Positions 1 to 5,940 of a DNA stretch of 9,649 bases are shown one piece after another. The position numbers and the translations under genes are program-made. The notes under the pieces are model-generated. The model did no database searches. It was not told the origin of the DNA and was given only the letters and a program-made list of their open reading frames with translations. Each line of letters opens with the position of its first letter. Positions within the stretch are counted from its first letter, which is position 1. Source of the stretch: Nitrospirota bacterium (lineage in GTDB: Bacteria; Nitrospirota; JACRHJ01); NCBI GenBank assembly GCA_021785055.1, contig JAJYGS010000177.1, forward strand, positions 1 through 9,649, given 5' to 3'.

Positions 1-13
1 GGTCGTCCCTTCT

Positions 14-153
14 CCCACCGGGAGAGGGGCAGGGGGTGAGGGTTCTTTTGCTCCTTGGGAGAGGGGCAGGGGGTAAGGGTTCTTTTGCTCCTTGGGAGAG
101 GGGCAGGGGGTAAGGGTTCTTTTGCTCCTCGGGAGAGGGGCAGGGGGTGAGGG
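14..153. repeat. Four-copy, 37-bp G-rich tandem repeat array
   Basis: The G-rich core GGGAGAGGGGCAGGGGGT begins at 20, 57, 94 and 131, an exact 37-nt period. Units 2 and 3 differ only in the last base of the unit. Units 1 and 4 carry TGAGGG where units 2 and 3 have TAAGGG. Between cores is a constant TTCTTTTGCTCCT-type linker. The left edge (13-26) forms a small TCTCCC/GGGAGA hairpin. The same core occurs once more at 1051-1073, so the array looks like a local amplification of a dispersed element. It begins 33 nt beyond the stop codon of the GXGXG gene. No unique spacers are present, so it is not a CRISPR array. Confidence 0.9.
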
Positions 154-186
154 ATTCCACCGGGCGCGATGACTTGCGCCCCAGCG

Positions 187-921
187 TTAATACGCGTAGA
201 GCCTGCCGTACGGCCTGGAGGACTTCGGATATATCTTGATGAACTTCTCCTTCATCAGTCTGTCGTAGTCGTGGCCGGTGTCCTTGCAGTATTCCTTCAG
301 ATATGCGGAGAGCTCGGCCATCTCTTCTTCGTTCGGTTCGAGGATGCCCACTTCCGCGCCGCAGTCCCTGGGGTCTACAAAGCCCCGGACATACATCACG
401 CCTCCGTGCATGCCGGTGCCCAGGTAGCTCCCGGCAATCGGCTCGCCCTTTTTCCGGCCAATGCCGAGCAGGACGAGAAGCCCGCCCGCCATGTACTCCC
501 CGAAGAAGTCTCCGGCGGTGCCGCCCGCGATGATGACGGGGATTTGCGATTTGAAGCCCTTCATGTGGATGCCGACTCTGTAGCCGACGTCGCCCTTGAT
601 ATAGAGCTTGCCGCCGCGCATGCCGTAGCCCAGGACGTCGCCCGCATTGCCGTTGATTATGATCTTGCCGTCGTTCATCGTGTTGGCCACGCCGTCCTGG
701 GCGTTGCCGTTGACGATAAGCGTGGGGCCGTCCATGAAGGCGGCTAAGTCGTTGCCCGGCACGCCGTTTATGGTAATCCTGGCCTTGCCCCTGAGGCCGT
801 CGGCGATATAGCGCTGGCCGTTGACGTTATCCAGGACGACATCCGCCGCCCCTTTTTTTATCTCCTCGCGCACCCGCTCGTTAAGCTGTCTGTAATAAAT
901 ACCCTTGGCGTCAATAGTCAT
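187..921 (-). CDS. Glutamate synthase GXGXG (alpha domain 3) subunit, GlxC/MgsB-like
   Basis: This is a stand-alone version of the C-terminal beta-helix domain of the glutamate synthase large subunit (244 aa). From about residue 45 to 180 the protein is a run of glycine-rich strands with recurring G-x-x-G-N/D-x-x-G patterns (TINGVPGND, IVNGNAQDG, IINGNAGDV, GGTAGDFFG), the hallmark of the GXGXG fold. The N-terminal 40 residues and the last 60, which are charged and helical, flank this core. In the family this domain is structural and packs against the amidotransferase and FMN parts. Archaea and some bacteria encode it separately, as here. It is the last gene of the cluster. The ATG at 921 is preceded by GGAG at 930-933 with 8-nt spacing, supporting the start. 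Related GlxC/MgsB proteins act in N-methylglutamate synthase, so the exact product is not certain. Confidence 0.93.
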   Translation of the reverse strand: MTIDAKGIYYRQLNERVREEIKKGAADVVLDNVNGQRYIADGLRGKARITINGVPGNDLAAFMDGPTLIVNGNAQDGVANTMNDGKIIINGNAGDVLGYGMRGGKLYIKGDVGYRVGIHMKGFKSQIPVIIAGGTAGDFFGEYMAGGLLVLLGIGRKKGEPIAGSYLGTGMHGGVMYVRGFVDPRDCGAEVGILEPNEEEMAELSAYLKEYCKDTGHDYDRLMKEKFIKIYPKSSRPYGRLYAY

Positions 922-949
922 CTCAGATACTCCGCGAATAATTGCTTTT

Positions 950-1007
950 TGTAGCTGCCCGATTTATCAGGCGCCCTTAAAACCGCCCCATGAATGGGGC
1001 AGCTACA
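950..1007. repeat. 58-bp palindromic repeat (TGTAGCTGCCC type)
   Basis: The ends are perfect inverted copies: TGTAGCTGCCC at 950-960 and GGGCAGCTACA at 997-1007. The pairing continues imperfectly inward through ATTTATCAGG and CCCCATGAAT, leaving a short A-rich loop near 978-982. It would form a strong hairpin in the transcript. It lies in the 153-nt gap between the FMN-subunit gene and the GXGXG gene, and its near end is 16 nt upstream of the latter's GGAG. Similar elements are scattered through many anaerobe genomes as small non-autonomous repeats; that comparison is from memory. Confidence 0.85.
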
Positions 1008-1036
1008 TCGATTCACAAGAATGACATACTTCCTTT

Positions 1037-1073
1037 ACCCCTCGCCCTACGGGAGAGGGGCAGGGGGTGAGGG
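1037..1073. repeat. Solitary copy of the G-rich array element
   Basis: ACCCCTCGCCCTACGGGAG is followed by the same G-rich core found in the array at the left end of the window. The left CCCTCGCCCT and right AGGGGGTGAGGG halves form an imperfect palindrome. This copy shows the fuller inverted-repeat form, whereas the array units keep mainly the right half. It ends one base before the stop codon of the FMN-subunit gene (stop at 1075-1077), so on the transcript the hairpin starts almost directly after translation ends. Confidence 0.8.
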
Positions 1074-1074
1074 C

Positions 1075-2574
1075 TTACCGTCCCGCCGGCTTCACGCCGA
1101 GAATATCGAGCGTCTGGGCGTCCAGACCCACGCCACGGAGCCTCTCGCGGCTCCCGCGCAGGCTCTCCACGGAGTTCACTCCAAGCGCGCCCAGGAACTC
1201 CTTAATCTCGTGGCCCCAGGCCCTGAGCAGGTTATTGAGCCGCATCGCGCCCCACTCCGGGTCGAGCCTTCTGGTCAGCTCCGGCTTCTGCGTGCAGATG
1301 CCCCAGGCGCAGTTGCCCGTGTAGCACTTCTGGCAGAGCGAGCACCCAAGCGCAAGGAGCGCCGCCGTGCCTATCGCGCAGGCGTCCGCGCCGAGCGCAA
1401 TGGCCTTCACGGCGTCGGCGGAGGAGCGGATACCGCCCGCCGCGACGATGGACGCCTGGTTCCTGATGCCTTCCTGCCTGAGCCTGTCGTCCACGGCGGC
1501 GAGCGCGAGCTCGATGGGTATGCCGACGTGGTCGCGTATCTGCGTAGGGGCCGCGCCCGTGCCGCCCTTGAAGCCGTCTAAGTATACGATGTCCGCGCCG
1601 GCCCGGACTATGCCGGTGGCGATGGCGGCGACGTTATGGACGCAGGCGATCTTCACGGATACGGGCTTGTAGCCCGTCGCCTCCTTGATGGCGTAAATCA
1701 GCTGGCGGAGGTCTTCTATCGAATAAATGTCGTGGTGCGGCGCGGGCGAGAGGGCGTCCGTACCGACGGGTATCATCCTCGTGCGGGAGATCTCCGCGCC
1801 GATCTTCTCGCCGGGGAGGTGTCCGCCGATGCCGGGCTTCGCGCCCTGGCCAATCTTTATCTCCACTGCGACTCCGGCGTTTAAATACTCGCTGTGGACG
1901 CCGAAACGTCCGGATGCGCACTGCACAATCGTCCAGGGGCCGTAGTCGTAGAGCTCCTCGTGAAGCCCGCCCTCGCCGGTGCCGTAGACCGTTCCGGACT
2001 CCTTCGCGGCCATCGCCAGGGCCTTGTGGGCGTTAAGCGAGATGGCCCCGAAGGACATCGGCGCGAAAATAATGGGTATCTCAAGCTTTATGTTCGGCGG
2101 GAGCTTCTCCTTGAGCCTGGGCTTGCCGCCGATCATCTCCATTTCGAGCTTGTCCGGCTTCCTGCCAAGGAAGGTGCGAAGCTCCATCGGCTCACGGAGC
2201 GGGTCTATGGAGGGGTTTGTGACCTGGCAGGCGTCCACGACAAGGTGGTCGAAGATTATCGGATAGGGCTGGTCGTTGCCCATGCCGGTGAGGAGCACTC
2301 CGCCCGTCTCCGCCTGCTTCCAGACGTTCTTCCTTATCGAAAGAGGCCAGTTGGGGTGGTCACGGTAGACGTTCGGGGACTCGGTTATGGTGATGGCGTC
2401 TTCCGGGCACATTACCACGCAGCGGTTGCAGGCGACGCACTTGTTGCTGTCGGGGATTACCCTGTCCGCGAAGCTGTATACGCCGAAGCTGCAGCTCATG
2501 AGGCAGCGCTTGCACTTCCTGCACTTTTCCTGGTCGATCTTAACCCGGAACTCCGGGGGCATTGTCCTGTTCAC
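1075..2574 (-). CDS. Glutamate synthase ferredoxin-FMN subunit (alpha domain 2), GlxD/MgsC-like
   Basis: This is the synthase subunit (499 aa) that carries out the reductive step on FMN. An N-terminal ferredoxin region holds C18/C21/C24/C28 and C46/C49/C52/C56-P, enough for two 4Fe-4S clusters. The FMN barrel follows, with PMSFGAIS, GQGAKPGIGGHLPGEKI, DGFKGGTGAAP (333-343) and AAGGIRSSAD (378-387). Near the end, C411-x5-C417-x4-C422 has the spacing of the glutamate synthase 3Fe-4S ligands, with C414 and C427 in addition. Domain 1 and domain 3 are separate genes on either side, so the complex is split in three. I chose GTG at 2574 because GGAGG at 2581-2585 stands 6 nt before it. A TTG one codon upstream and an ATG four codons downstream (2562) are possible but less well spaced. 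2-Oxoglutarate is the expected acceptor. N-methylglutamate synthase activity is a family alternative. Confidence 0.93.
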   Translation of the reverse strand: MNRTMPPEFRVKIDQEKCRKCKRCLMSCSFGVYSFADRVIPDSNKCVACNRCVVMCPEDAITITESPNVYRDHPNWPLSIRKNVWKQAETGGVLLTGMGNDQPYPIIFDHLVVDACQVTNPSIDPLREPMELRTFLGRKPDKLEMEMIGGKPRLKEKLPPNIKLEIPIIFAPMSFGAISLNAHKALAMAAKESGTVYGTGEGGLHEELYDYGPWTIVQCASGRFGVHSEYLNAGVAVEIKIGQGAKPGIGGHLPGEKIGAEISRTRMIPVGTDALSPAPHHDIYSIEDLRQLIYAIKEATGYKPVSVKIACVHNVAAIATGIVRAGADIVYLDGFKGGTGAAPTQIRDHVGIPIELALAAVDDRLRQEGIRNQASIVAAGGIRSSADAVKAIALGADACAIGTAALLALGCSLCQKCYTGNCAWGICTQKPELTRRLDPEWGAMRLNNLLRAWGHEIKEFLGALGVNSVESLRGSRERLRGVGLDAQTLDILGVKPAGR

Positions 2575-2598
2575 CAAAACCCTCCATGCGGAAAAAAG

Positions 2599-2690
2599 AT
2601 TGTCATTCCGAGCGAAGCCGAGGAATCTACAGTTGATTTTTATCCTTTAAAGTCAACTGCGGGTCCCTCCACTACGGTCGGGACGACAAT
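2599..2690. repeat. 92-bp imperfect palindrome with 40-bp arms (GTCATTCCGAGCGAAG type)
   Basis: The left arm (2599-2638) begins ATTGTCATTCCGAGCGAAG. The right arm (2651-2690) is its inverted counterpart, ending CGGTCGGGACGACAAT. By eye 29 of 40 positions match, and most differences are purine-purine or pyrimidine-pyrimidine changes that often still allow G-U pairing in RNA. A 12-nt AT-rich loop (2639-2650) separates the arms. It occupies most of the gap between the amidotransferase and FMN-subunit genes and ends 13 nt upstream of the GGAGG of the latter. The sequence resembles a widely scattered small inverted-repeat (MITE-like) family. No transposase is near. Confidence 0.88.
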
Positions 2691-2702
2691 TAGCCAGCCG
2701 CC

Positions 2703-3821
2703 TTAATCTACGATGCCTTTTCCCATTTCCACCGCCACAGGCTGTCCGGCCCTTGGCGCCCAGACCTCCTTCGGGTCGGGGCATATCTCGCGTATCGCGG
2801 ATTCCTCGCTCGCCATGTAGACCGTCTTGCCCTTCGTGGCGGCGACGAACGGCCTGAGCTTTATCCTGTCGTTCATGCCGATCAGCCCCTTGCCGTGCCC
2901 GAAGAGTATCGCGAACGGGCCGTTTAAGAGCGCCGGGCCGTAGACCATCCTTATCGCCTCGCAGGCCTCCCTGTCGGCCTCCTCCATCCTGTCGATGTCC
3001 TTCCAGAACGGCGCGGCCACGGCCATGCACGCGGCGGAGATGGGCAGGCCCTGGCGCCGGACAAGCAGGTCGAACACATACGTCACGACCTCGGTGTCCG
3101 TAAGGAGCGCAAGTTTGTATCCGAACATCTCAAGGTATCTTTTATTTATGCCGTACGAGGAAATCTCGCCGTTATGGACGATGGACCAGTCCAGCAGCGT
3201 GAAGGGATGCGCGCCGCCCCACCAGCCCTGCGTGTTCGTCGGGAAGCGGTTGTGCGCCGTCCAGGTATGGCCTTCGTAGTTTTCCAGCATGAAGAAGTCC
3301 GCTATGTCTTCCGGGAAGCCGACGCCCTTGAAGGCGCCCATGTTCTTGCCCGAAGAAAACACGAATGCGTTGTCTATCCTGTCGTTTATGTGCATGACGA
3401 CGCTGACGATGTAGTCGTCTTCGGTCATGGCCGTGCCTTTACGGCTTCCCTGTTTCACCTTGACGAAATAGCGCCGAAGTAACGGGTGGGACGGTATCTT
3501 CTCGGTTACCTTCACGGGGATGTCCTCAGCGAGGTCCACGGCGAGAGCTTTGTCCAGATACGCCTCGGTCTCCTTCATGGCGTCTTCGAAGTCCCGCGTG
3601 GGCTTGCCCGGCTCCTCCGTGAACATTATGTGCAGGGCGTAGTGATCCTTGTGTTCAGGGTATATGCCGTAGGCCGCGAACCCGCCGCCCTGTCCGTTGC
3701 CCCGGTCGTGCATGAGCGCGACGGACTTCCTTATCACGGAGCCGGAGATGCGCTTGCCGTCCCAGTTTATAATCCCGGACAGGCCGCACCCGGAGATGTC
3801 CTTTTCCCACCAGTGGTCCAT
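2703..3821 (-). CDS. Glutamate synthase class II glutamine amidotransferase subunit (GlxB/MgsA-like)
   Basis: This Ntn-type glutaminase (372 aa) hydrolyses glutamine and passes ammonia to the FMN subunit encoded next. The nucleophile should be C12 in the SGCGLSG context, which resembles the mature N-terminus of class II amidotransferases. An 11-residue leader (MDHWWEKDISG) would have to be removed to expose it. Other expected signatures are HNRFPTN (190-196, glutamine-binding arginine R192), HNGEISSYG (216-224, oxyanion-hole Asn-Gly) and TDTEVV (241-246). The segment 90-180 is an insertion between the first strands and the HNRFPTN motif, as in GlxB-type proteins. ATG at 3821 has GGAGG at 3831-3835, 9 nt upstream, and no other Met lies between it and C12. 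It follows the HdrBC-fusion gene after a 140-nt gap filled mostly by a palindromic repeat. Confidence 0.93.
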   Translation of the reverse strand: MDHWWEKDISGCGLSGIINWDGKRISGSVIRKSVALMHDRGNGQGGGFAAYGIYPEHKDHYALHIMFTEEPGKPTRDFEDAMKETEAYLDKALAVDLAEDIPVKVTEKIPSHPLLRRYFVKVKQGSRKGTAMTEDDYIVSVVMHINDRIDNAFVFSSGKNMGAFKGVGFPEDIADFFMLENYEGHTWTAHNRFPTNTQGWWGGAHPFTLLDWSIVHNGEISSYGINKRYLEMFGYKLALLTDTEVVTYVFDLLVRRQGLPISAACMAVAAPFWKDIDRMEEADREACEAIRMVYGPALLNGPFAILFGHGKGLIGMNDRIKLRPFVAATKGKTVYMASEESAIREICPDPKEVWAPRAGQPVAVEMGKGIVD

Positions 3822-3848
3822 GTTATAACGCCTCCAAACCCCGCCTTA

Positions 3849-3946
3849 TGTAGGGGCCGGCCCATGTGTCGGCCCTTCTTTATAATTTTGGCCTCTTTGT
3901 CTTAAAATCAGGGCCGACACGCGCTTCGCTTGGTGCGGCCCCTACA
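3849..3946. repeat. 98-bp inverted-repeat element (TGTAGGGGCC ends)
   Basis: The left arm 3849-3876 begins TGTAGGGGCCG and ends GTGTCGGCCCT. The right arm 3910-3946 is the inverse, AGGGCCGACAC through GGCCCCTACA, but contains about nine extra bases (GCGCTTCGCTTGG region). The arms enclose a 33-nt AT-rich loop. It lies between the HdrBC-fusion gene and the amidotransferase gene, 15 nt beyond the former's stop and 13 nt upstream of the GGAGG of the latter. It is a different sequence family from the other palindromes in this cluster. Confidence 0.87.
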
Positions 3947-3961
3947 ATTCGGAAAGAAACC

Positions 3962-5278
3962 CTATTTCTTTATTAATTTCTTCCAGTCTTCCGTACCGGT
4001 CTTCGGCGCGTCCTTGAGGCCCAGCTTCTTCCTCTGCGCCTTCGATGGCTCGCCCAGGCGCCCGGTAGCGCTGAACATCTCCATCGCCTTCGCCGTCGCC
4101 GGCTGGACATAACCTTTCTCTATCGCCATCTGCTTAAGCTGGTGAAACACCTTCTCCATCCCGTAGCACTGCGGGCAGAGCTCGACGCAGGTATGGCACT
4201 CGACGCACCGCCAGATGTCGGGGGATTTCAGAAGCTCGTCGATGTCTTCCGTAACGACCCTCTTCATTATGGAGTGCAGGTTTACCCCTTCCAGCGAAAG
4301 CGTCACCGGGCAGTCGTTCGTGCAGGCCGCGCAGTTTATGCAGCGCTCTATCGAGGCTATGTCGAAGGCGTCCTTCGTCTTTGCATGTTTTCCGGTATTC
4401 TTTTCCCATTTATTGATGAATGCGGCGGTATCGATTTTGTGTAGTTCCATGCCGATTTCGTCCGGGGAGAATCCCATCGCCAGGGCGAGGAGTTCCTGGT
4501 AGGAGATTACCGGGAGGTTATATTTCTCGCCCGTGCGCGCGAGCATGAACTGCTGTGTGTCGTACTGCGAATAGCACGACGGGCAGACGGTGGTGATGGC
4601 GTCGGCGTCGAGGCCTTTAAGTTCCTGGAGCTTCCGGCGCATCAGGTCCTGCCCCTCGGATACGTTCCCGACGTTGGAGAGACCCCCGCCGCAGCAGAGC
4701 ATCTTCGTGGTGTAGTCGATGCTCTTCGCGCCGATGGCAGCGACAAGGGCGTCGAACTTCACGGGGTGGATGGGGTCGTCGAAGTTCAAAACCTTCGCCG
4801 GGCGCATCATGTGGCAGCCGTAATGAACGCCGATTCTCATGCCCTTAAGGGGTTTTTTCACGTATGTTGCAATCTTCGCCGGGGAGATTACGTCGTGGAA
4901 AAGCTCCAGCATGTGGAGGACCTTCACCTTGCCCTTATAGCTCATGCCTATGGAGGCAAGCTCCTTGTTCACCTTCGCCATGAGAGCAGGGGACTTGTGC
5001 AGTTCGGCCTTCGCGCCTTTAAGCGTGCCGTAGCAGCCGTTGCAGGGCGTAACGAGCGGGAGGCCGGTCGCCTCGGCAAGGGCAAGGTTCCGGGCCGCCG
5101 TAAGTAGCCAGAGCTCGTCCCCCATGCTCTTTACCAGCTCCTTCTCAGGGCAGCAGGTGAAGCCGTCGAGGTCTACAATATCTATCTCCATACGCCCGGC
5201 GGCGAGCCTTGCGGCCTTCTCCTGGAAGGCGAAGCGGGCGGGTATGGTGCAGCCCCAGAAAAAAACGTAGCTTTGCAT
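3962..5278 (-). CDS. HdrB-HdrC fusion iron-sulfur protein (heterodisulfide reductase-like)
   Basis: This is a soluble iron-sulfur electron-transfer protein (438 aa). Residues 1-265 are HdrB-like with two complete CCG motifs: C10-x31-C42C43-x35-C79-x2-C82 and C155-x39-C195C196-x35-C232-x2-C235. Both fit the published CX31-39CCX35-36CXXC pattern for non-cubane 4Fe-4S clusters. Residues 305-400 are HdrC-like, with C313/C316/C319/C323-P and C358/C361/C364/C368-P binding two cubane clusters, plus an extra C371. The domain order is B then C, the reverse of methanogen HdrD. No membrane segment or HdrA flavoprotein is seen. ATG at 5278 has GGAG at 5288-5291, 9 nt upstream. It is first in the cluster, ahead of three glutamate synthase genes, which suggests it supplies or balances electrons for them. 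That role is inferred from position. Its substrate is unknown, and CoB/CoM need not be involved. Confidence 0.9.
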   Translation of the reverse strand: MQSYVFFWGCTIPARFAFQEKAARLAAGRMEIDIVDLDGFTCCPEKELVKSMGDELWLLTAARNLALAEATGLPLVTPCNGCYGTLKGAKAELHKSPALMAKVNKELASIGMSYKGKVKVLHMLELFHDVISPAKIATYVKKPLKGMRIGVHYGCHMMRPAKVLNFDDPIHPVKFDALVAAIGAKSIDYTTKMLCCGGGLSNVGNVSEGQDLMRRKLQELKGLDADAITTVCPSCYSQYDTQQFMLARTGEKYNLPVISYQELLALAMGFSPDEIGMELHKIDTAAFINKWEKNTGKHAKTKDAFDIASIERCINCAACTNDCPVTLSLEGVNLHSIMKRVVTEDIDELLKSPDIWRCVECHTCVELCPQCYGMEKVFHQLKQMAIEKGYVQPATAKAMEMFSATGRLGEPSKAQRKKLGLKDAPKTGTEDWKKLIKK

Positions 5279-5320
5279 TTAATGAATCTCCGTATACGCC
5301 TCTATTAAGGGCGGATATTG

Positions 5321-5349
5321 ATGCTATAAAAACGCGCATTTAATGTCAA
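5321..5349 (-). promoter_or_regulatory. Predicted sigma-70 promoter of the HdrBC/glutamate synthase cluster
   Basis: On the minus strand a perfect -35 TTGACA (5344-5349) is followed after 17 nt by TAGCAT (5321-5326), a four-of-six match to TATAAT. Transcription would begin near 5314, giving a leader of about 35 nt that includes the GGAG of the HdrBC gene. No other convincing promoter was seen in the gaps between the downstream genes, consistent with one long transcript. Confidence 0.6.
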
Positions 5350-5354
5350 GGGTT

Positions 5355-5366
5355 TTTTCCGGAAAA
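5355..5366. promoter_or_regulatory. Perfect 12-bp palindrome in the divergent control region (possible operator)
   Basis: TTTTCCGGAAAA is a perfect palindrome lying 5 bp upstream of the -35 box of the leftward promoter. A second inverted repeat, ATTAAA-N4-TTTAAT, is at 5422-5437, just upstream of the rightward promoter. Either could bind a dimeric regulator, but no regulator can be named and short AT-rich palindromes can arise by chance. Confidence 0.3.
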
Positions 5367-5439
5367 TGGAAACGCTTACTCTTAGGAATTATAACTGGTA
5401 TTAAAACGGGAGTCCAGAAGAATTAAATTTGTTTAATAA

Positions 5440-5468
5440 TTTAAAAAACACACAAAAGGGGTTATAAT
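5440..5468 (+). promoter_or_regulatory. Predicted sigma-70 promoter of the rightward membrane-protein pair
   Basis: TTTAAA (5440-5445), 17 nt, then a perfect TATAAT (5463-5468). Only 10 nt separate the -10 box from the ATG at 5479, so the transcript would have at most a few leader bases. The nearest purine-rich stretch, AAAAGGGG (5454-5461), is 17 nt or more from the ATG and upstream of the predicted start site, so it cannot serve as a normal ribosome binding site. Confidence 0.5.
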
Positions 5469-5478
5469 ATTTATTGTT

Positions 5479-5940
5479 ATGGCTCCGCAAAGTTTAAAGT
5501 CCGCGTTACTTAAGACAGCCGCGATTATCGCCGTTATCCTGGCCGATGCCGGGAGCGCCTGGGCCGTGCAGAGGCATCCCGGAAACGAGGGCTTCGACGC
5601 CCACATAATCGCCCATATCTTCCTTATCGCCTCGATGATCTACCTGTTCGCCGTCCTGGGGAAGCCCTCCCTCGGCCTCTCCGGATGGAGGCTCATACGC
5701 CTGGCCGCGCTCTTCTTCCTGCTGTGGAACGTGGACGTCCTGATTACGCACCTCACGGGAAAGCTGATGACGCCGAAGGGACATTATTTCCGGGGTTCCT
5801 GGATGCTCGTGGAAGACTTGAAAACGGAGCTTTATTACGTTACCCGCCTGATAGAGTATTTCTTCCTTGTGCCGGCCTTTCTCTTCATGGCCCTGGGACT
5901 CAGGCGCCTGGAGACGGAACTGAAACGGGAGAAGCAATGA
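5479..5940 (+). CDS. Small membrane protein of unknown function, partner of the GAF protein
   Basis: I do not recognise a family. The protein (153 aa) starts with a signal-like segment (hydrophobic 10-23, then DAGSAWA before V30, compatible with cleavage or with a first anchor). Hydrophobic helices follow at about 43-60, 72-91 and 124-141, and it ends in a short charged tail (LRRLETELKREKQ). Histidines stand at H33, H42, H46, H91 and H102; H42 and H46 are one helical turn apart near a membrane edge, a possible metal or haem site, though this is speculative. It overlaps the next gene by 4 nt (ATGA), so the two are translationally coupled and probably act together in the inner membrane. The ATG at 5479 is supported by the signal-like N-terminus and the upstream promoter, but there is no Shine-Dalgarno sequence. 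Confidence 0.75.
   Translation: MAPQSLKSALLKTAAIIAVILADAGSAWAVQRHPGNEGFDAHIIAHIFLIASMIYLFAVLGKPSLGLSGWRLIRLAALFFLLWNVDVLITHLTGKLMTPKGHYFRGSWMLVEDLKTELYYVTRLIEYFFLVPAFLFMALGLRRLETELKREKQ

Noticed and set aside
14..153. CRISPR-like periodic repeats
   Set aside because: The whole 37-nt period is repeated. There are no unique spacers and no cas genes in the window.
950..1007. Rho-independent terminator inside the cluster
   Set aside because: The hairpin is strong, but on the transcript (minus) strand it is followed by AAAAAGCAATTATT rather than a run of U residues. On the plus strand CATCGATT follows. The GXGXG gene downstream also belongs to the same complex.
2599..2690. Insertion sequence remnant with transposase
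   Set aside because: The element is only 92 bp, fully palindromic, and has no coding capacity, so it is at most a non-autonomous repeat.
1894..2706. Long plus-strand open frame of 270 codons opposite the FMN-subunit gene, and a 192-codon one at 169-747
   Set aside because: Both lie antisense to well-recognised genes, have no family signature, and arise from the high-GC codon pattern of the true frame.
5685..5936. Extended N-terminus for the GAF protein
   Set aside because: The added 84 residues are an out-of-frame reading of the upstream membrane-protein gene. ATG at 5937 has a ribosome binding site and a coupled ATGA overlap.
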